A stretch of DNA of 64,000 bases from DATKWD01 sp963704815 (lineage in GTDB: Bacteria; Actinomycetota; Acidimicrobiia; Acidimicrobiales; Salinilacustritrichaceae): positions 1-64,000 of the forward strand of contig CAVPHU010000010.1 of assembly GCA_963704815.1 (NCBI GenBank), given 5' to 3'. The notes below the pieces were generated by a model. It saw nothing but the letters and a program-made list of their open reading frames with translations. It had not been told where the DNA came from and searched no databases. The position numbers and the translations under genes are program-made. Below are positions 48,326-56,959 of this stretch, in pieces (position 1 is the first letter of the stretch; each line of letters begins with the position of its first letter).

Positions 48326-48331
48326 TACCGT
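48326..48331 (+). promoter_or_regulatory. -10 box (TACCGT) of NADP oxidoreductase gene
   Basis: TACCGT ends 8 nt before the ATG at 48340 and favours it over an in-frame upstream ATG at 48292. Confidence 0.45.
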
Positions 48332-48339
48332 CGGGCGCC

Positions 48340-49341
48340 ATGGTCGAGAGCAACCGGCAGGTCGTGCTGCGTCGTCGCCCCACCGGTCTCGTGGTGCCCG
48401 AGGACGTCGAACTGATCGAGCAACCGATGCCCACGCTCGCCGAGGGCGAGGCACTGGTCCAGACCACCCACGTCGGGGTCGACGCAGCCGTTCGCACCTG
48501 GCTCGACGGCGAGGAGGGCTACCTCCCGGCGCTCCAGTTGGGTGACGTCATCCGATCGGGCAGTGTCGGCGAGGTGGTGGAGTCCCGCTGCGACGCCTAC
48601 GAGGTGGGCGACGTGGTGACCACCCTCGGCGGGTTCTGCGACTACACCATCGCCAAGGACGACTTGTTCACCACCAAGGTCGATCGCGACGTCGACCGCA
48701 AGGCGATGCTCGCGGTGTTCGGGTCGACCGGGGCCACGGCCTACTTCGGGATGTACGACATCGGGAAGCCCACCGATGGCGAGACCGTGGTGGTGTCGGC
48801 GGCCGCCGGCGCCACCGGATCACTCGCCGGCCAGATCGCGCGAGCGATGGGGGCCTCCCGCATCGTGGGGATCGCCGGCTCCGACGAGAAGTGCCGGGTG
48901 GTGGTCGAGGAGTTCGGCTTCGATTCGTGCATCAACTACAAGACCGACGAACTGAAGCCGGCGCTCCGCTCGCACTGCCCCGACCGGATCGACGTCTACT
49001 TCGACAACGTCGGGGGCCCGGTGCTCGACGCCGTGCTCGGTGGGCTGGCTCACGGTGGTCGGATCGCGCTGTGTGGCGTGATCTCCAGCTACCTGACCGG
49101 CGAGCACCCCGGCCCGTCGAACTACGTCAAGCTGCTCTCCCAGTGCGGTCTCATGCAGGGTTTCAACACCCTCGACGAGTGGGGCCGGTTCGACGAAGCC
49201 TTCGAGAAGCTGCGCGGGTGGGTCGACTCGGGCCAGCTCACCTATCGCGCCCACGAATTCGAGGGTCTCGACGAGGCGGTCCCAGCCCTGAACGCGTTGT
49301 TCGAGGGCGCCAACATCGGCAAGACCATCCTGAGTCCGTGA
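48340..49341 (+). CDS. Zinc-independent medium-chain NADP-dependent oxidoreductase
   Basis: A 333-residue medium-chain dehydrogenase/reductase of the leukotriene B4 12-hydroxydehydrogenase/alkenal reductase type. The N-terminal catalytic domain starts ESNRQVVLRRRPTGLVVPED; the Rossmann motif is VVVSAAAGATGSLAGQIARA; IDVYFDNVGGPVLDAVLGGL and RIALCGVISSYLTGEHPGPS are family signatures. The structural and catalytic zinc Cys are missing. It reduces enones or related alkenes with NADPH, substrate unknown. Confidence 0.85.
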   Translation: MVESNRQVVLRRRPTGLVVPEDVELIEQPMPTLAEGEALVQTTHVGVDAAVRTWLDGEEGYLPALQLGDVIRSGSVGEVVESRCDAYEVGDVVTTLGGFCDYTIAKDDLFTTKVDRDVDRKAMLAVFGSTGATAYFGMYDIGKPTDGETVVVSAAAGATGSLAGQIARAMGASRIVGIAGSDEKCRVVVEEFGFDSCINYKTDELKPALRSHCPDRIDVYFDNVGGPVLDAVLGGLAHGGRIALCGVISSYLTGEHPGPSNYVKLLSQCGLMQGFNTLDEWGRFDEAFEKLRGWVDSGQLTYRAHEFEGLDEAVPALNALFEGANIGKTILSP

Positions 49342-49350
49342 AGGGCCGGC

Positions 49351-50054
49351 TCAGTCGTTCGTCGCGACGGCCCAGGTGAAGTAGCGGCCGGTCGATCCGC
49401 CGGTCACCGTCCAGCCGTGAGGTCCGAGCAACTCGGCCAGCCGCTCGGGCGACCGGTACACCTTGACGATGGTGAACGTGCTGCCGTCGTTGAGCAGCCG
49501 CTCGGACAGCCCGGTGTCGTTGTCGGTGGTGCCGTCGGTGATCTCGACGACGTTGTGCTCGTCGGCACGACCGCCGCGGTTGTCGAGCATGGCCACTCGG
49601 GTGTCGGGCTTCATCGCTGCGGCAACGGTGTCCATGAATTCCACGAGGCCGGCGTCGGGAACATGCGAGACCCAGAAGCTGAAGAAGACGTGGTCGAATC
49701 GGCGTGGCGGCGTCCAGTCGAAGATGTCGGCCACCACGTGGTCGACGGGGGCACCCGCTCCCACCTTCTCTGCGTTGATGGCGAGCGTCTCGGGCGACGC
49801 ATCGACGGCGGTGACGCGGTCGGCGTGCCGGAGCAGTCGCTGGGTCCAGTTGCCCGTTCCCGCCGCGATCTCGAGCACGTCGCCGGTGGGTCCGAACCCG
49901 TCGAGCCAGGCCTCGGCCTCCGCCACCTCGGCGCGCCACGCCTTGGTGAACTCGTCGCCCTTGTCGTAGCGGCCCTCACGGTTCCACCACTGGTCGTACT
50001 CGGCGCGCGGGCCCGGTAGTAGTCGATCTGGTCGCTGAGGATGCGGTCGCTCAT
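49351..50054 (-). CDS. SAM-dependent methyltransferase, frameshifted near the N-terminus
   Basis: A class I methyltransferase of about 234 residues after repair. The ATG at 50054 begins MSDRILSDQIDYYRARA; a frame change near 50002-50010 (GCGCGC run) leads into EYDQWWNREGRYDKGDEFTK and then the SAM-binding motif GDVLEIAAGTGNWTQRLLRH. VTAVDASPETLAINAEKVGA, FDHVFFSFWVSHVPDAGLVE and a C-terminal beta-hairpin (GRYFTWAV) complete the fold. One base appears to be missing. The substrate is unknown. Confidence 0.75.
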
Positions 50055-50117
50055 CGGAGGTCCATCCTGTCGCGTCCCCGAATCGCAGTCCCGTGAGATT
50101 CGGGCAGACTCGAGGCC

Positions 50118-50261
50118 GTGGACGAGTGGGACGAGATCGATGAGGCCGTGCACGACGCTCCGATCTGCCCTTCGTGCGGCGTGACGGCGCTCCCCGCCGA
50201 AGGCGAGGTCGGTTTCGTCTGCGAGAACCCCGATTGCGAAGCGTTCGGCGAGCGGCTCTGA
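50118..50261 (+). CDS. Small zinc-ribbon protein
   Basis: A 47-residue reading frame from GTG at 50118: after an acidic start (DEWDEIDEAVHD) it has ICPSCGVTALPAEGEVGFVC and ENPDCEAFGERL. The two Cys pairs (CPSC and C....C) form a zinc-ribbon pattern. CAGACT lies 7 nt before the GTG, the same sequence and spacing as before the HD-domain gene. It is divergent from the methyltransferase and convergent with the ABC permease. Function unknown; such ribbons bind nucleic acid or protein. Confidence 0.6.
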   Translation: MDEWDEIDEAVHDAPICPSCGVTALPAEGEVGFVCENPDCEAFGERL

Positions 50262-50268
50262 GCCCGGT

Positions 50269-50988
50269 TCACTCCCAGCGGAAGCTGCGTGCCGCGACGA
50301 TCGGGGTGGCCAGCGCCCAGACGACGAGGACGACCCACGACCGGGCGGCGGCGGTGGCACCGGAGGTGAGTGAGGCGCTGACCGTGTCGGCCAGGGCCGC
50401 CGCCGGGAGCACCTCGGCCACCCGTTGCATCGGTTCGGGCAACTCGTCGATCGGAACGATGAACCCGCCGATCAGCAGCAGCACCAGGTAGAGCCCGTTG
50501 GCCAGTGCGAGCGTGACGAGCGCGTCGAGCGTTCCGGCCATCAGGAATCCGAGGCCGGCGAAGGCGATCGTGCCGAGCACGACCGCCGGCACGATGGACA
50601 GGCTGACCGACGGTGACCAGCCCAGCAGCAGCCCGATCGGGACGAGCACGGCCAACTGGACCAACTCGACGATCACCACGGCTCCGGTCTTGGCGGCCAG
50701 GAGGCGGGGCCGGCCGAGGGGGGTGACGCCGAGGCGCTTGAGGACGCCGTAGCTGCGCTCGAATCCCGTGGCGATCGCCACGCTGACCATCGAGGTCGAC
50801 ATGATCGCCAGGGCCAGGATGCCGGGGGCGAGGAAGTCGATGGGGTCGTCGGCGTCGATGGGCAGGACGTCGACCGACGAGAAGAACACGAGCAGGATGA
50901 CCGGAAGCCCCAAGGTCAACAGCACCGACTCGCCCCGTCGGAGCGTGAGGAGCACCTCGAGCTTCAGCTGGGCGCGGAAGGCCCTCAC
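50269..50988 (-). CDS. ABC-2 type transporter permease
   Basis: A 239-residue membrane protein with about six helices in the ABC-2 arrangement: an N-terminal amphipathic start (MRAFRAQLKLEVLLTLRRGE), VLLTLGLPVILLVFFSSVDV, GILALAIMSTSMVSVAIATG, VVIVELVQLAVLVPIGLLLG and a C-terminal SWVVLVVWALATPIVAAR. It overlaps the ATP-binding gene's stop (GTGA), so the two form an exporter. The substrate is unknown; drugs or lipids are usual. Confidence 0.85.
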   Translation of the reverse strand: MRAFRAQLKLEVLLTLRRGESVLLTLGLPVILLVFFSSVDVLPIDADDPIDFLAPGILALAIMSTSMVSVAIATGFERSYGVLKRLGVTPLGRPRLLAAKTGAVVIVELVQLAVLVPIGLLLGWSPSVSLSIVPAVVLGTIAFAGLGFLMAGTLDALVTLALANGLYLVLLLIGGFIVPIDELPEPMQRVAEVLPAAALADTVSASLTSGATAAARSWVVLVVWALATPIVAARSFRWE

Positions 50989-51932
50989 CGGTCGCGCCGC
51001 CGCGAGCGCCGACTGCTCCGTTCCGGCTCGGCCACCGACGTCTCCTCGGTCAGCTGGAGGAAGACGTCCTCGAGCCGTTGGCGTCCGGCGCGGAGGTCGC
51101 CGAGGGCGATGTCCTGCTGGGCCAACCAGCCGGCGAGGGACGCGACGAGCGTCGGGACTCCCTCAGCGGCGACCACGTATTCGCCCGGTGTCGCCTCGTG
51201 GACCGCGGCTCCCAGGTGCGCGGCCAGTGCCGCGACGTCGAGCCCGGGCGGTGCACCGAACCTGATCCGGTCGCCGCCCGCCATGAGCTCGGCCACCGTG
51301 CCGGCCGCCACGATGTGGCCTCGATCGATGATGACGAGCCGATCGGCGATGCGTTCTGCCTCGTCGAGGTCGTGGGTCGTGATGAGGACGGCGACGCCGG
51401 CGTCGCGGAGCTCACGGACGATCGCCCGCACGACCTGGCGACCGGCCACGTCGACCCCGGCGGTCGGTTCGTCGAGCAGTACCACGTCGGGTCGACCGAT
51501 GAGGCACAGGGCCAGTGACAGCCGCTGCTGCTCACCGCCGGACAGCTGGCGCCACGTCCGACGAGCCTTGTCGGCGAGCCCGACCCGTTCGAGCAGTCCT
51601 TCCGGATCGAGCGGGGCATCGTGGAACGACGCATAGAGCTCGAGCATCTCGAGCGGGCGGGCGCCGGGATAGACGCCCCCCTCTTGGAGCATGGCTCCGA
51701 GTCGGGTGACCAGTGCGCCGTGGTCGACGACCGGATCGAGGTCGAGCACCCGAACTCGTCCGGACGTCGGTGCCCGAAATCCCTCGAGGGTCTCGATGGT
51801 CGAGGTCTTGCCCGCCCCGTTGGGACCGAGGAGCGCCAGCACCTCGCCGGGCTCGACCGCGAACGACACGCCGTCGACGGCCGCCACGTCGTCGAAACGG
51901 ACGGTGAGGTCCTCGACGGTCACGGCAGCCAC
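50985..51932 (-). CDS. ABC transporter ATP-binding protein
   Basis: A 315-residue ABC-2-type ATPase: Walker A LGPNGAGKTSTIETLEG, Q-loop region LGAMLQEGGVYPGARP, signature QLSGGEQQRLSLALCL, Walker B DVVLLDEPTAGVD and H-loop LITTHDLDEAERIAD. The C-terminal part (about 220-310) is a DrrA-like extension (GRQRLEDVFLQLTEE). The GTG at 51932 starts the conserved N-terminus AAVTVEDLTVRFDDVAAVDG. It pairs with the permease downstream and is divergent from serS. Confidence 0.9.
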   Translation of the reverse strand: MAAVTVEDLTVRFDDVAAVDGVSFAVEPGEVLALLGPNGAGKTSTIETLEGFRAPTSGRVRVLDLDPVVDHGALVTRLGAMLQEGGVYPGARPLEMLELYASFHDAPLDPEGLLERVGLADKARRTWRQLSGGEQQRLSLALCLIGRPDVVLLDEPTAGVDVAGRQVVRAIVRELRDAGVAVLITTHDLDEAERIADRLVIIDRGHIVAAGTVAELMAGGDRIRFGAPPGLDVAALAAHLGAAVHEATPGEYVVAAEGVPTLVASLAGWLAQQDIALGDLRAGRQRLEDVFLQLTEETSVAEPERSSRRSRRRDR

Positions 51933-52039
51933 GGGGTGCGACGCTACGGCGACCGGGCCGGTCGATTCGAACCGGCATCGGGACCATGATCGACGCGACG
52001 CTGGTCGGAATTTCGACCGTGACCGAGTGAGGCGGCCAG

Positions 52040-52045
52040 TAGCTT
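52040..52045 (+). promoter_or_regulatory. -10 box (TAGCTT) of serS, leaderless
   Basis: TAGCTT ends 8 nt before the serS ATG at 52054. Confidence 0.5.
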
Positions 52046-52053
52046 GACGCGCC

Positions 52054-53336
52054 ATGCTCGATCTCCGACGGATTCGTCACGACCTCGACGAGGTGAAGAC
52101 GGCGTTGGCGCGCCGTGGTGGTGATGTCTCCTCCCTCGACCGGATCGTCGACCTCGACGCCCGGCAGCGACAGATCGGCATCGAACGCGACGAGCTGCGA
52201 AACCGCATCAAGACCGCCAGCAAGGCGGTCGGCGCGGCCAAACGCGACGGCGACGAAGCTGCGGCCGAGGCGGCGATGACCGAGAGTCGCCTGCTCGGCG
52301 ACGACGAGAAGGCGCTCGCCGATGAGGTCGACCAGCTCGCGGCCGAGATCGACGAGCTCCTGCTCGCGCTGCCCAACACGCCCAGCCCCGAGGTGCCCGA
52401 CGGCGCCACCGAGGACGACAACGTCGTCCTTCGAACGCACGGACCCGATCCGGAGTCCTTCGCCGACCATCAGCGGGTTCCCCACTGGGAGATCGGCGAG
52501 GAGCTCGGCATCCTCGACTTCGCCGCCGCGGCCCGCATCAGTGGCGCCATGTTCAGCATGTACCGGGGCTGGGGCGCTCGGCTGCTGAGGGCCTGCATCC
52601 AGCTCAGCCTCGACCGCAACACCGACGCCTACGAGGAGATCCGGCCTCCGACGCTGGTGCGGACCGACACCATGATCGGAGTCGGCGAGCTTCCCCAGTT
52701 CGCCGACGAGGCCTACCTCATCGAGCGCGACGACCTGTGGGCGGCGCCCACCGCTGAGGTGCCGCTCACCGGGATGGGCCGTGATCAGGTCTTCGACGAG
52801 GCCGAGCTCCCGATCAGGCTGATGGCCTACACCTCGTGCTTCCGGCGTGAAGCCGGCGCCGCGGGCGCGACACCCGCGGCCTGCTCCGGAGCCACGAGTT
52901 CGACAAGACCGAGCTGCTCGCCTACGCAGCCAACGCCGAGCAGGGCATCGCCGCGCAGGAGGACGTGCTCGCTCGCAGCGAGTCGATCCTCCGCGACCTG
53001 GGCCTGAGCTATCGCGTCGTCGATCTCTGTGCCGGCGATCTCGGCGCCAAGGCGGCACGGACGTGGGACATCGAGGCCTACGCCCCCGGAGTGGGTGCCT
53101 GGCTCGAGGTGTCGTCGGTCTCGTGGTTCGCCGACTATCAGGGCCGACGCACCAACATCCGCTACCGACCGACCCATGGCAAGGGAACCGAGGTGTGCCA
53201 CACGGTCAACGGGTCGGCGATGGGCTGGCCTCGCACGGTGGCCTGTGTGCTCGAGACCCACCGCCGGCCGGATGGTCGGATCGACGTTCCCGAGGTGCTG
53301 CGAGGCTATCTGGGCGGTGTCGACGTCATCGGCTGA
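52054..53336 (+). CDS. serS: Seryl-tRNA synthetase, frameshifted
   Basis: A class II aminoacyl-tRNA synthetase of about 427 residues after repair. The N-terminal coiled-coil arm (about 1-105, LDLRRIRHDLDEVKTALARR onward) binds the long variable arm of tRNA-Ser. Motif 2 is YTSCFRREAG. The frame then breaks near 52866 where one C is missing (GGCGCGAC for GGCCGCGAC), and continues DTRGLLRSHEFDKTELLAYA with motif 3 in HTVNGSAMGWPRTVACVLET. An essential single-copy enzyme would not be inactive, so this is almost certainly an assembly indel. TAGCTT provides its -10 box. Confidence 0.92.
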
Positions 53337-53342
53337 GCGGGC

Positions 53343-53765
53343 TCACGCGCGGCACGATCGGCAGTGTCCGGCCAGGGCGAAGTGCGGCACGTCGAGCTCG
53401 AATCCGTGGTCGGTGCTGACCCGGGCCGCGACCTCGTCGTACAGGTCGGCCGGCAGCTCGATCAACGCCCCGCACCCGTCGCAGACCGCATGGTGATGCC
53501 GGTCCTCGGTGAAGTGGTACGTCGACGGCCCGTGGCCCAGGTGCACGTGCCGGAGGACCTCGAGATCCTCGAGCTCGTGGAGGATGCGGTACACCGTCGA
53601 CATCTGCGTGTCGGGGAGTTGGCGGATCACCTGCTCGGCGATGGATTCGGCGGTCAGGTGATCGTCGGGATGGCCGGCCATCACGCTGATCACCGCGCGC
53701 TTGGTGGCGGTGACCCGGCCACCTGCCGCGCGAACGCGCGAGAGCACATCATCGATCGTCGCCAT
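53343..53765 (-). CDS. Fur family metal-responsive regulator
   Basis: A 140-residue Fur-family repressor. A winged helix (GGRVTATKRAVISVMAGHPD, then TQMSTVYRILHELEDLEVLR) precedes the metal-binding domain: GPSTYHFTEDRHHHAVCDGC, EVAARVSTDHGFELDVPHFA and the terminal GHCRSC. The two Cys pairs bind structural zinc. Whether it is Fur, Zur or PerR cannot be told from sequence. A TAGAAT -10 box lies 8 nt before the ATG, so the mRNA is probably leaderless. It is divergent from pdxH. Confidence 0.85.
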   Translation of the reverse strand: MATIDDVLSRVRAAGGRVTATKRAVISVMAGHPDDHLTAESIAEQVIRQLPDTQMSTVYRILHELEDLEVLRHVHLGHGPSTYHFTEDRHHHAVCDGCGALIELPADLYDEVAARVSTDHGFELDVPHFALAGHCRSCRA

Positions 53766-53773
53766 CGGCGCCG

Positions 53774-53779
53774 ATTCTA
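53774..53779 (-). promoter_or_regulatory. -10 box (TAGAAT) of the Fur-family gene
   Basis: Minus-strand TAGAAT, the closest match to TATAAT in this window, ends 8 nt before the ATG. Confidence 0.5.
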
Positions 53780-53808
53780 GGACTGCGCCGCGGAGCGACG
53801 CCGTCGCC

Positions 53809-53814
53809 TACCGT
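53809..53814 (+). promoter_or_regulatory. -10 box (TACCGT) of pdxH
   Basis: TACCGT ends 6 nt before the GTG at 53821, favouring that start; an ATG at 53819 in another frame stops at once. Confidence 0.45.
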
Positions 53815-53820
53815 CGACAT

Positions 53821-54459
53821 GTGGACCTGAGTGGCATCCGTCGTGAGTATCCGAGCGAGGGCCTCGATCCGGCGGCCCTTCCCGACGACCCCTTCGAGAC
53901 CTTCGCCGAGTGGTTCGCCGACCATGCCGTGATCGCCGGCGAAGACGCCAACGCGGTGGTGCTGGCCACCAGTGACCCGGTGTCGGGCCGGCCCTCGGCC
54001 CGAACCGTGTTGCTCCGCGCCGTCGATCGAGGTCGGTTCGTCTTCTACACGAACGAAACGTCGCGCAAGGGTCGTGAGTTGCAGGCGAACCCCCAGGCCA
54101 CGCTGCTGTTCTCGTGGGTGTCGATCAGTCGTCAGATCGTGATCGAGGGCGAGGTGGCGCCCATCGCCGGTGACGAGAGCGATGCCTACTTCGCGTCGCG
54201 ACCCCGGCCGAGCCAGATCGGGGCGTGGGCGAGCGAGCAGAGCCGGCCCATCGACACCCGGGAGGTGCTCGAGGAGGCGGTCGCCGACGTCGAGGCCCGC
54301 TTCGCCGGCGGGGAGGTACCCCGCCCGCCCCACTGGGGTGGCTTCGCCCTCGTCGCCGATCGATTCGAGTTCTGGCAGGGGCGCCCCAGCCGGCTCCACG
54401 ACCGTATCGAGTACCGCGCCGCGGGGAGGCGGTGGGCCACGCAGCGGCTCGCTCCATGA
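53821..54459 (+). CDS. pdxH: Pyridoxamine 5'-phosphate oxidase
   Basis: A 212-residue FMN-dependent oxidase that makes pyridoxal 5'-phosphate. Family segments: LSGIRREYPSEGLDPAALPD, SGRPSARTVLLRAVDRGRFV, FYTNETSRKGRELQANPQAT (FMN phosphate contacts), SRQIVIEGEVAPIAGDESDA and YFASRPRPSQIGAWASEQS. The C-terminal signature is EFWQGRPSRLHDRIEYR. Length and order match PdxH. It is divergent from the Fur-family gene. Confidence 0.92.
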   Translation: MDLSGIRREYPSEGLDPAALPDDPFETFAEWFADHAVIAGEDANAVVLATSDPVSGRPSARTVLLRAVDRGRFVFYTNETSRKGRELQANPQATLLFSWVSISRQIVIEGEVAPIAGDESDAYFASRPRPSQIGAWASEQSRPIDTREVLEEAVADVEARFAGGEVPRPPHWGGFALVADRFEFWQGRPSRLHDRIEYRAAGRRWATQRLAP

Positions 54460-54508
54460 GCGGTACGAAACATCCTGGACACGTTCGGTCGGTACGGTCG
54501 GATCTCTG

Positions 54509-55987
54509 ATGGAGGGCATGTTCAGCGGCTACGACCCGGGCGGATTCTTCGACGAACTGGTCTCGGACGACGGTGTCGTCCGGACGCACTACGAGCGCTT
54601 GGTCGCACGCATGTCGACGCTCGACCGCGATGAGTTGGCCCGCCGGGAGGTCCTTCTCGACGAGGCCTTCCGGCAGGCGGGCATCACGTTCACGGTGTAC
54701 GGCGAGGACGACGGGGTCGAGCGAACGTTCCCGCTGGACCTGGTCCCGCGGGTGATCCCGGCCGACGAGTGGGCCACCATCGAGGCCGGCCTCGAACAGC
54801 GGGTCACGGTGCTCAACCAGTTCCTCGACGACCTCTACGTCGGCGGACGCAACGCCATCCGCGACGGCATCGTGCCTCGCTGGTTGGTCGAGAGCAGCGA
54901 TGGGTTCACGCGCGAGGCGTTCGGCATCGACGTCCCCCACGCCGCCCGATGCCTGGTGGCCGGCATCGATCTGGTGCGCGATGCCGAGGGCACCTACCGG
55001 GTGCTCGAGGACAACCTTCGGAATCCGTCCGGGGTCTCCTACGTCGTCGAGAACCACGCGGCCATGACGCGAGTGATGCCCCGCGTCTTCAGCGACCACC
55101 GGGTCCGTCCGGTCGACCACTACGGCGCCTCGTTGCTCGCCGCGCTCACCCGCGTCGCACCGGCGGGTGCCGGCGACGACCCCACCGTCGTCGTGCTGAC
55201 CCCCGGGGTGTTCAACTCGGCCTACTTCGAGCATGCGTTCCTCGCCCGTCAGATGGGAGTCGAACTGGTCGAGGGACGCGACCTCGTCGTCGACGACCAC
55301 GTCGTCTACCTCCGATCGACCCAGGGTCTCGATCGGGTCGACGTCATCTACCGCCGCATCGACGACGACTACCTCGACCCCGTCGTGTTCCGACCCGATT
55401 CCACGCTCGGTGTGCCCGGCCTCGTGGCGGCCGCGAGGGCCGGCAACGTCACGCTCGCCAACACGGTCGGGAACGGGGTGGCCGACGACAAGGCGGTGTA
55501 CGCCTTCGTCCCCGATCTGATCAGGTACTTCGCAGGCGAGGAACCGATCCTCCCGAACGTCGAGACCCACCTGCTGTGGGAGCGCGAGGTTCGCGAAGAG
55601 ATCCTCGGCCGACTCGACCAGGTCGTCGTCAAGCCGGTGGCGGAGTCCGGTGGCTACGGCATGCTCATCGGACCGGCTGCGTCGGATGCCGAGATCGCCG
55701 AGTTCGCCGGACTCATCGAGGCCGATCCGAGGAACTACATCGCCCAGGAGGTCGTGTCGTTGAGCCGTCATCCAACCCTGGTGAAGGACCACTTCGAGGG
55801 ACGACACGTGGATCTCCGACCCTTCGTGCTCTCCGGCGACAGCGTCGAGGTCCTGCCAGGAGGCCTCACCCGCGTGGCGCTGCGCAAGGGCTCGCTGGTG
55901 GTCAACTCGAGCCAGGGCGGTGGCTCGAAGGACACGTGGGTCCTGGCACCCGAGCCGGTCCCGGAACCCTCGGCCGAGGAGTCCTGA
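54509..55987 (+). CDS. Circularly permuted ATP-grasp protein
   Basis: A 492-residue circularly permuted ATP-grasp (type 2) protein. Segments typical of the family: MFSGYDPGGFFDELVSDDG, ITFTVYGEDDGVERTFPLDL, VLEDNLRNPSGVSYVVENHA, and the nucleotide-binding LDQVVVKPVAESGGYGMLIG. It would form amide or peptide bonds with ATP. The next gene (alpha-E) starts directly at its stop and a transglutaminase-like gene follows, which is the known three-gene peptide-forming cluster. The product is unknown. TACGGT lies 10 nt before the ATG. Confidence 0.85.
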   Translation: MEGMFSGYDPGGFFDELVSDDGVVRTHYERLVARMSTLDRDELARREVLLDEAFRQAGITFTVYGEDDGVERTFPLDLVPRVIPADEWATIEAGLEQRVTVLNQFLDDLYVGGRNAIRDGIVPRWLVESSDGFTREAFGIDVPHAARCLVAGIDLVRDAEGTYRVLEDNLRNPSGVSYVVENHAAMTRVMPRVFSDHRVRPVDHYGASLLAALTRVAPAGAGDDPTVVVLTPGVFNSAYFEHAFLARQMGVELVEGRDLVVDDHVVYLRSTQGLDRVDVIYRRIDDDYLDPVVFRPDSTLGVPGLVAAARAGNVTLANTVGNGVADDKAVYAFVPDLIRYFAGEEPILPNVETHLLWEREVREEILGRLDQVVVKPVAESGGYGMLIGPAASDAEIAEFAGLIEADPRNYIAQEVVSLSRHPTLVKDHFEGRHVDLRPFVLSGDSVEVLPGGLTRVALRKGSLVVNSSQGGGSKDTWVLAPEPVPEPSAEES

Positions 55988-56959
55988 ATGCTCGCCCGAC
56001 ACGCAGAGAACCTGTTCTGGGCCGGTCGCTACCTCGAACGCGCCGAGGACGCCGCTCGCCTCCTCGACGTGACGTACCACGGGCAACTCCAGGCGATGCC
56101 GTGGGAGACCGACCAGGCGTGGTCCGACCTGCTGATGTCGTTGGGCCTCCAGTCCGGCTTCGAAGAGACGGGTGCCCAGCCGAACGCGGCGTCGGTCAGT
56201 CACTTCATCGTGCACTCGTCGGCCAATCAGAGCTCGATCGAGGTGTCGGTGTCGCGTGCACGCGAGAACATCCGCGCCGTCCGCGAGATGGTTCCCACCG
56301 AACTGTGGGAGGCGCTCAACGCCTTCTATCTCGACCTCACCCAGCGCGATGTGGGGTTCGAGATCGAGAACCAGCCGCACGCGCTCTGCGGCGACGTCAA
56401 ACGCCGGTGCCAGTCCGTGGCCGGCGTGGCGGCCGAGACGATGAATCGCGACGAGGCCTGGCAGTTCCTCCAGATCGGCTGGATGCTCGAACGGGCAGCC
56501 ATGACCTGTCGCTTGCTCGACGTTCGCTACCCCCAACTCGTCGAGGCCGGTCCGAGCGGGGGCTTCCACCTGTGGCTCACCACGTTGAGGGGGGCCGCGG
56601 GTGCCGAGGCGTTCCGCCGGACGTACCGCGGGTCCATCTCGCCGACCGACGTCATCGACTTCCTGTTGCTGTCCGACACCTTCCCCCGATCCGTCTACTT
56701 CTGCCTCAACCGGGCCGAGGGCGCCGTGCGGCGGATCTCGGGTCGCGGGGAGCGCACCCGCCCCCAGCGGCTCCTCGGGCAGCTCCGGTCCGACCTCGAG
56801 TACGTCGATCTGGCCGAGCTGGTCGGCGGCGACCCCCATGCCGAGCTCGACCGGCTCCACAGCTCGATCGAACAGATCTGCGAGGCGGTGGGGTTCCAGT
56901 TCTTCCGCAACAGCGAGGAGTTCGCCCTGCTGCCGCTCGACCGGCAGGTGCGATTCTGA
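55988..56959 (+). CDS. Alpha-E domain-containing protein
   Basis: A 323-residue all-helical protein of the alpha-E (DUF403) family. It starts MLARHAENLFWAGRYLERAE and continues with ENIRAVREMVPTELWEALNA, and YRGSISPTDVIDFLLLSDTF followed by PRSVYFCLNRAEGAVR. The E/R-rich helices are typical. It begins at the base after the ATP-grasp stop and its stop overlaps the transglutaminase start. Alpha-E proteins accompany these ATP-grasp enzymes and are thought to act in the same peptide-forming pathway. Confidence 0.88.
   Translation: MLARHAENLFWAGRYLERAEDAARLLDVTYHGQLQAMPWETDQAWSDLLMSLGLQSGFEETGAQPNAASVSHFIVHSSANQSSIEVSVSRARENIRAVREMVPTELWEALNAFYLDLTQRDVGFEIENQPHALCGDVKRRCQSVAGVAAETMNRDEAWQFLQIGWMLERAAMTCRLLDVRYPQLVEAGPSGGFHLWLTTLRGAAGAEAFRRTYRGSISPTDVIDFLLLSDTFPRSVYFCLNRAEGAVRRISGRGERTRPQRLLGQLRSDLEYVDLAELVGGDPHAELDRLHSSIEQICEAVGFQFFRNSEEFALLPLDRQVRF

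Noticed and set aside
51945..51985. tRNA T-arm-like sequence (GGTTCGAA on the minus strand) between the ABC gene and serS
   Set aside because: No acceptor, anticodon or D arm around it; probably a chance short palindrome.
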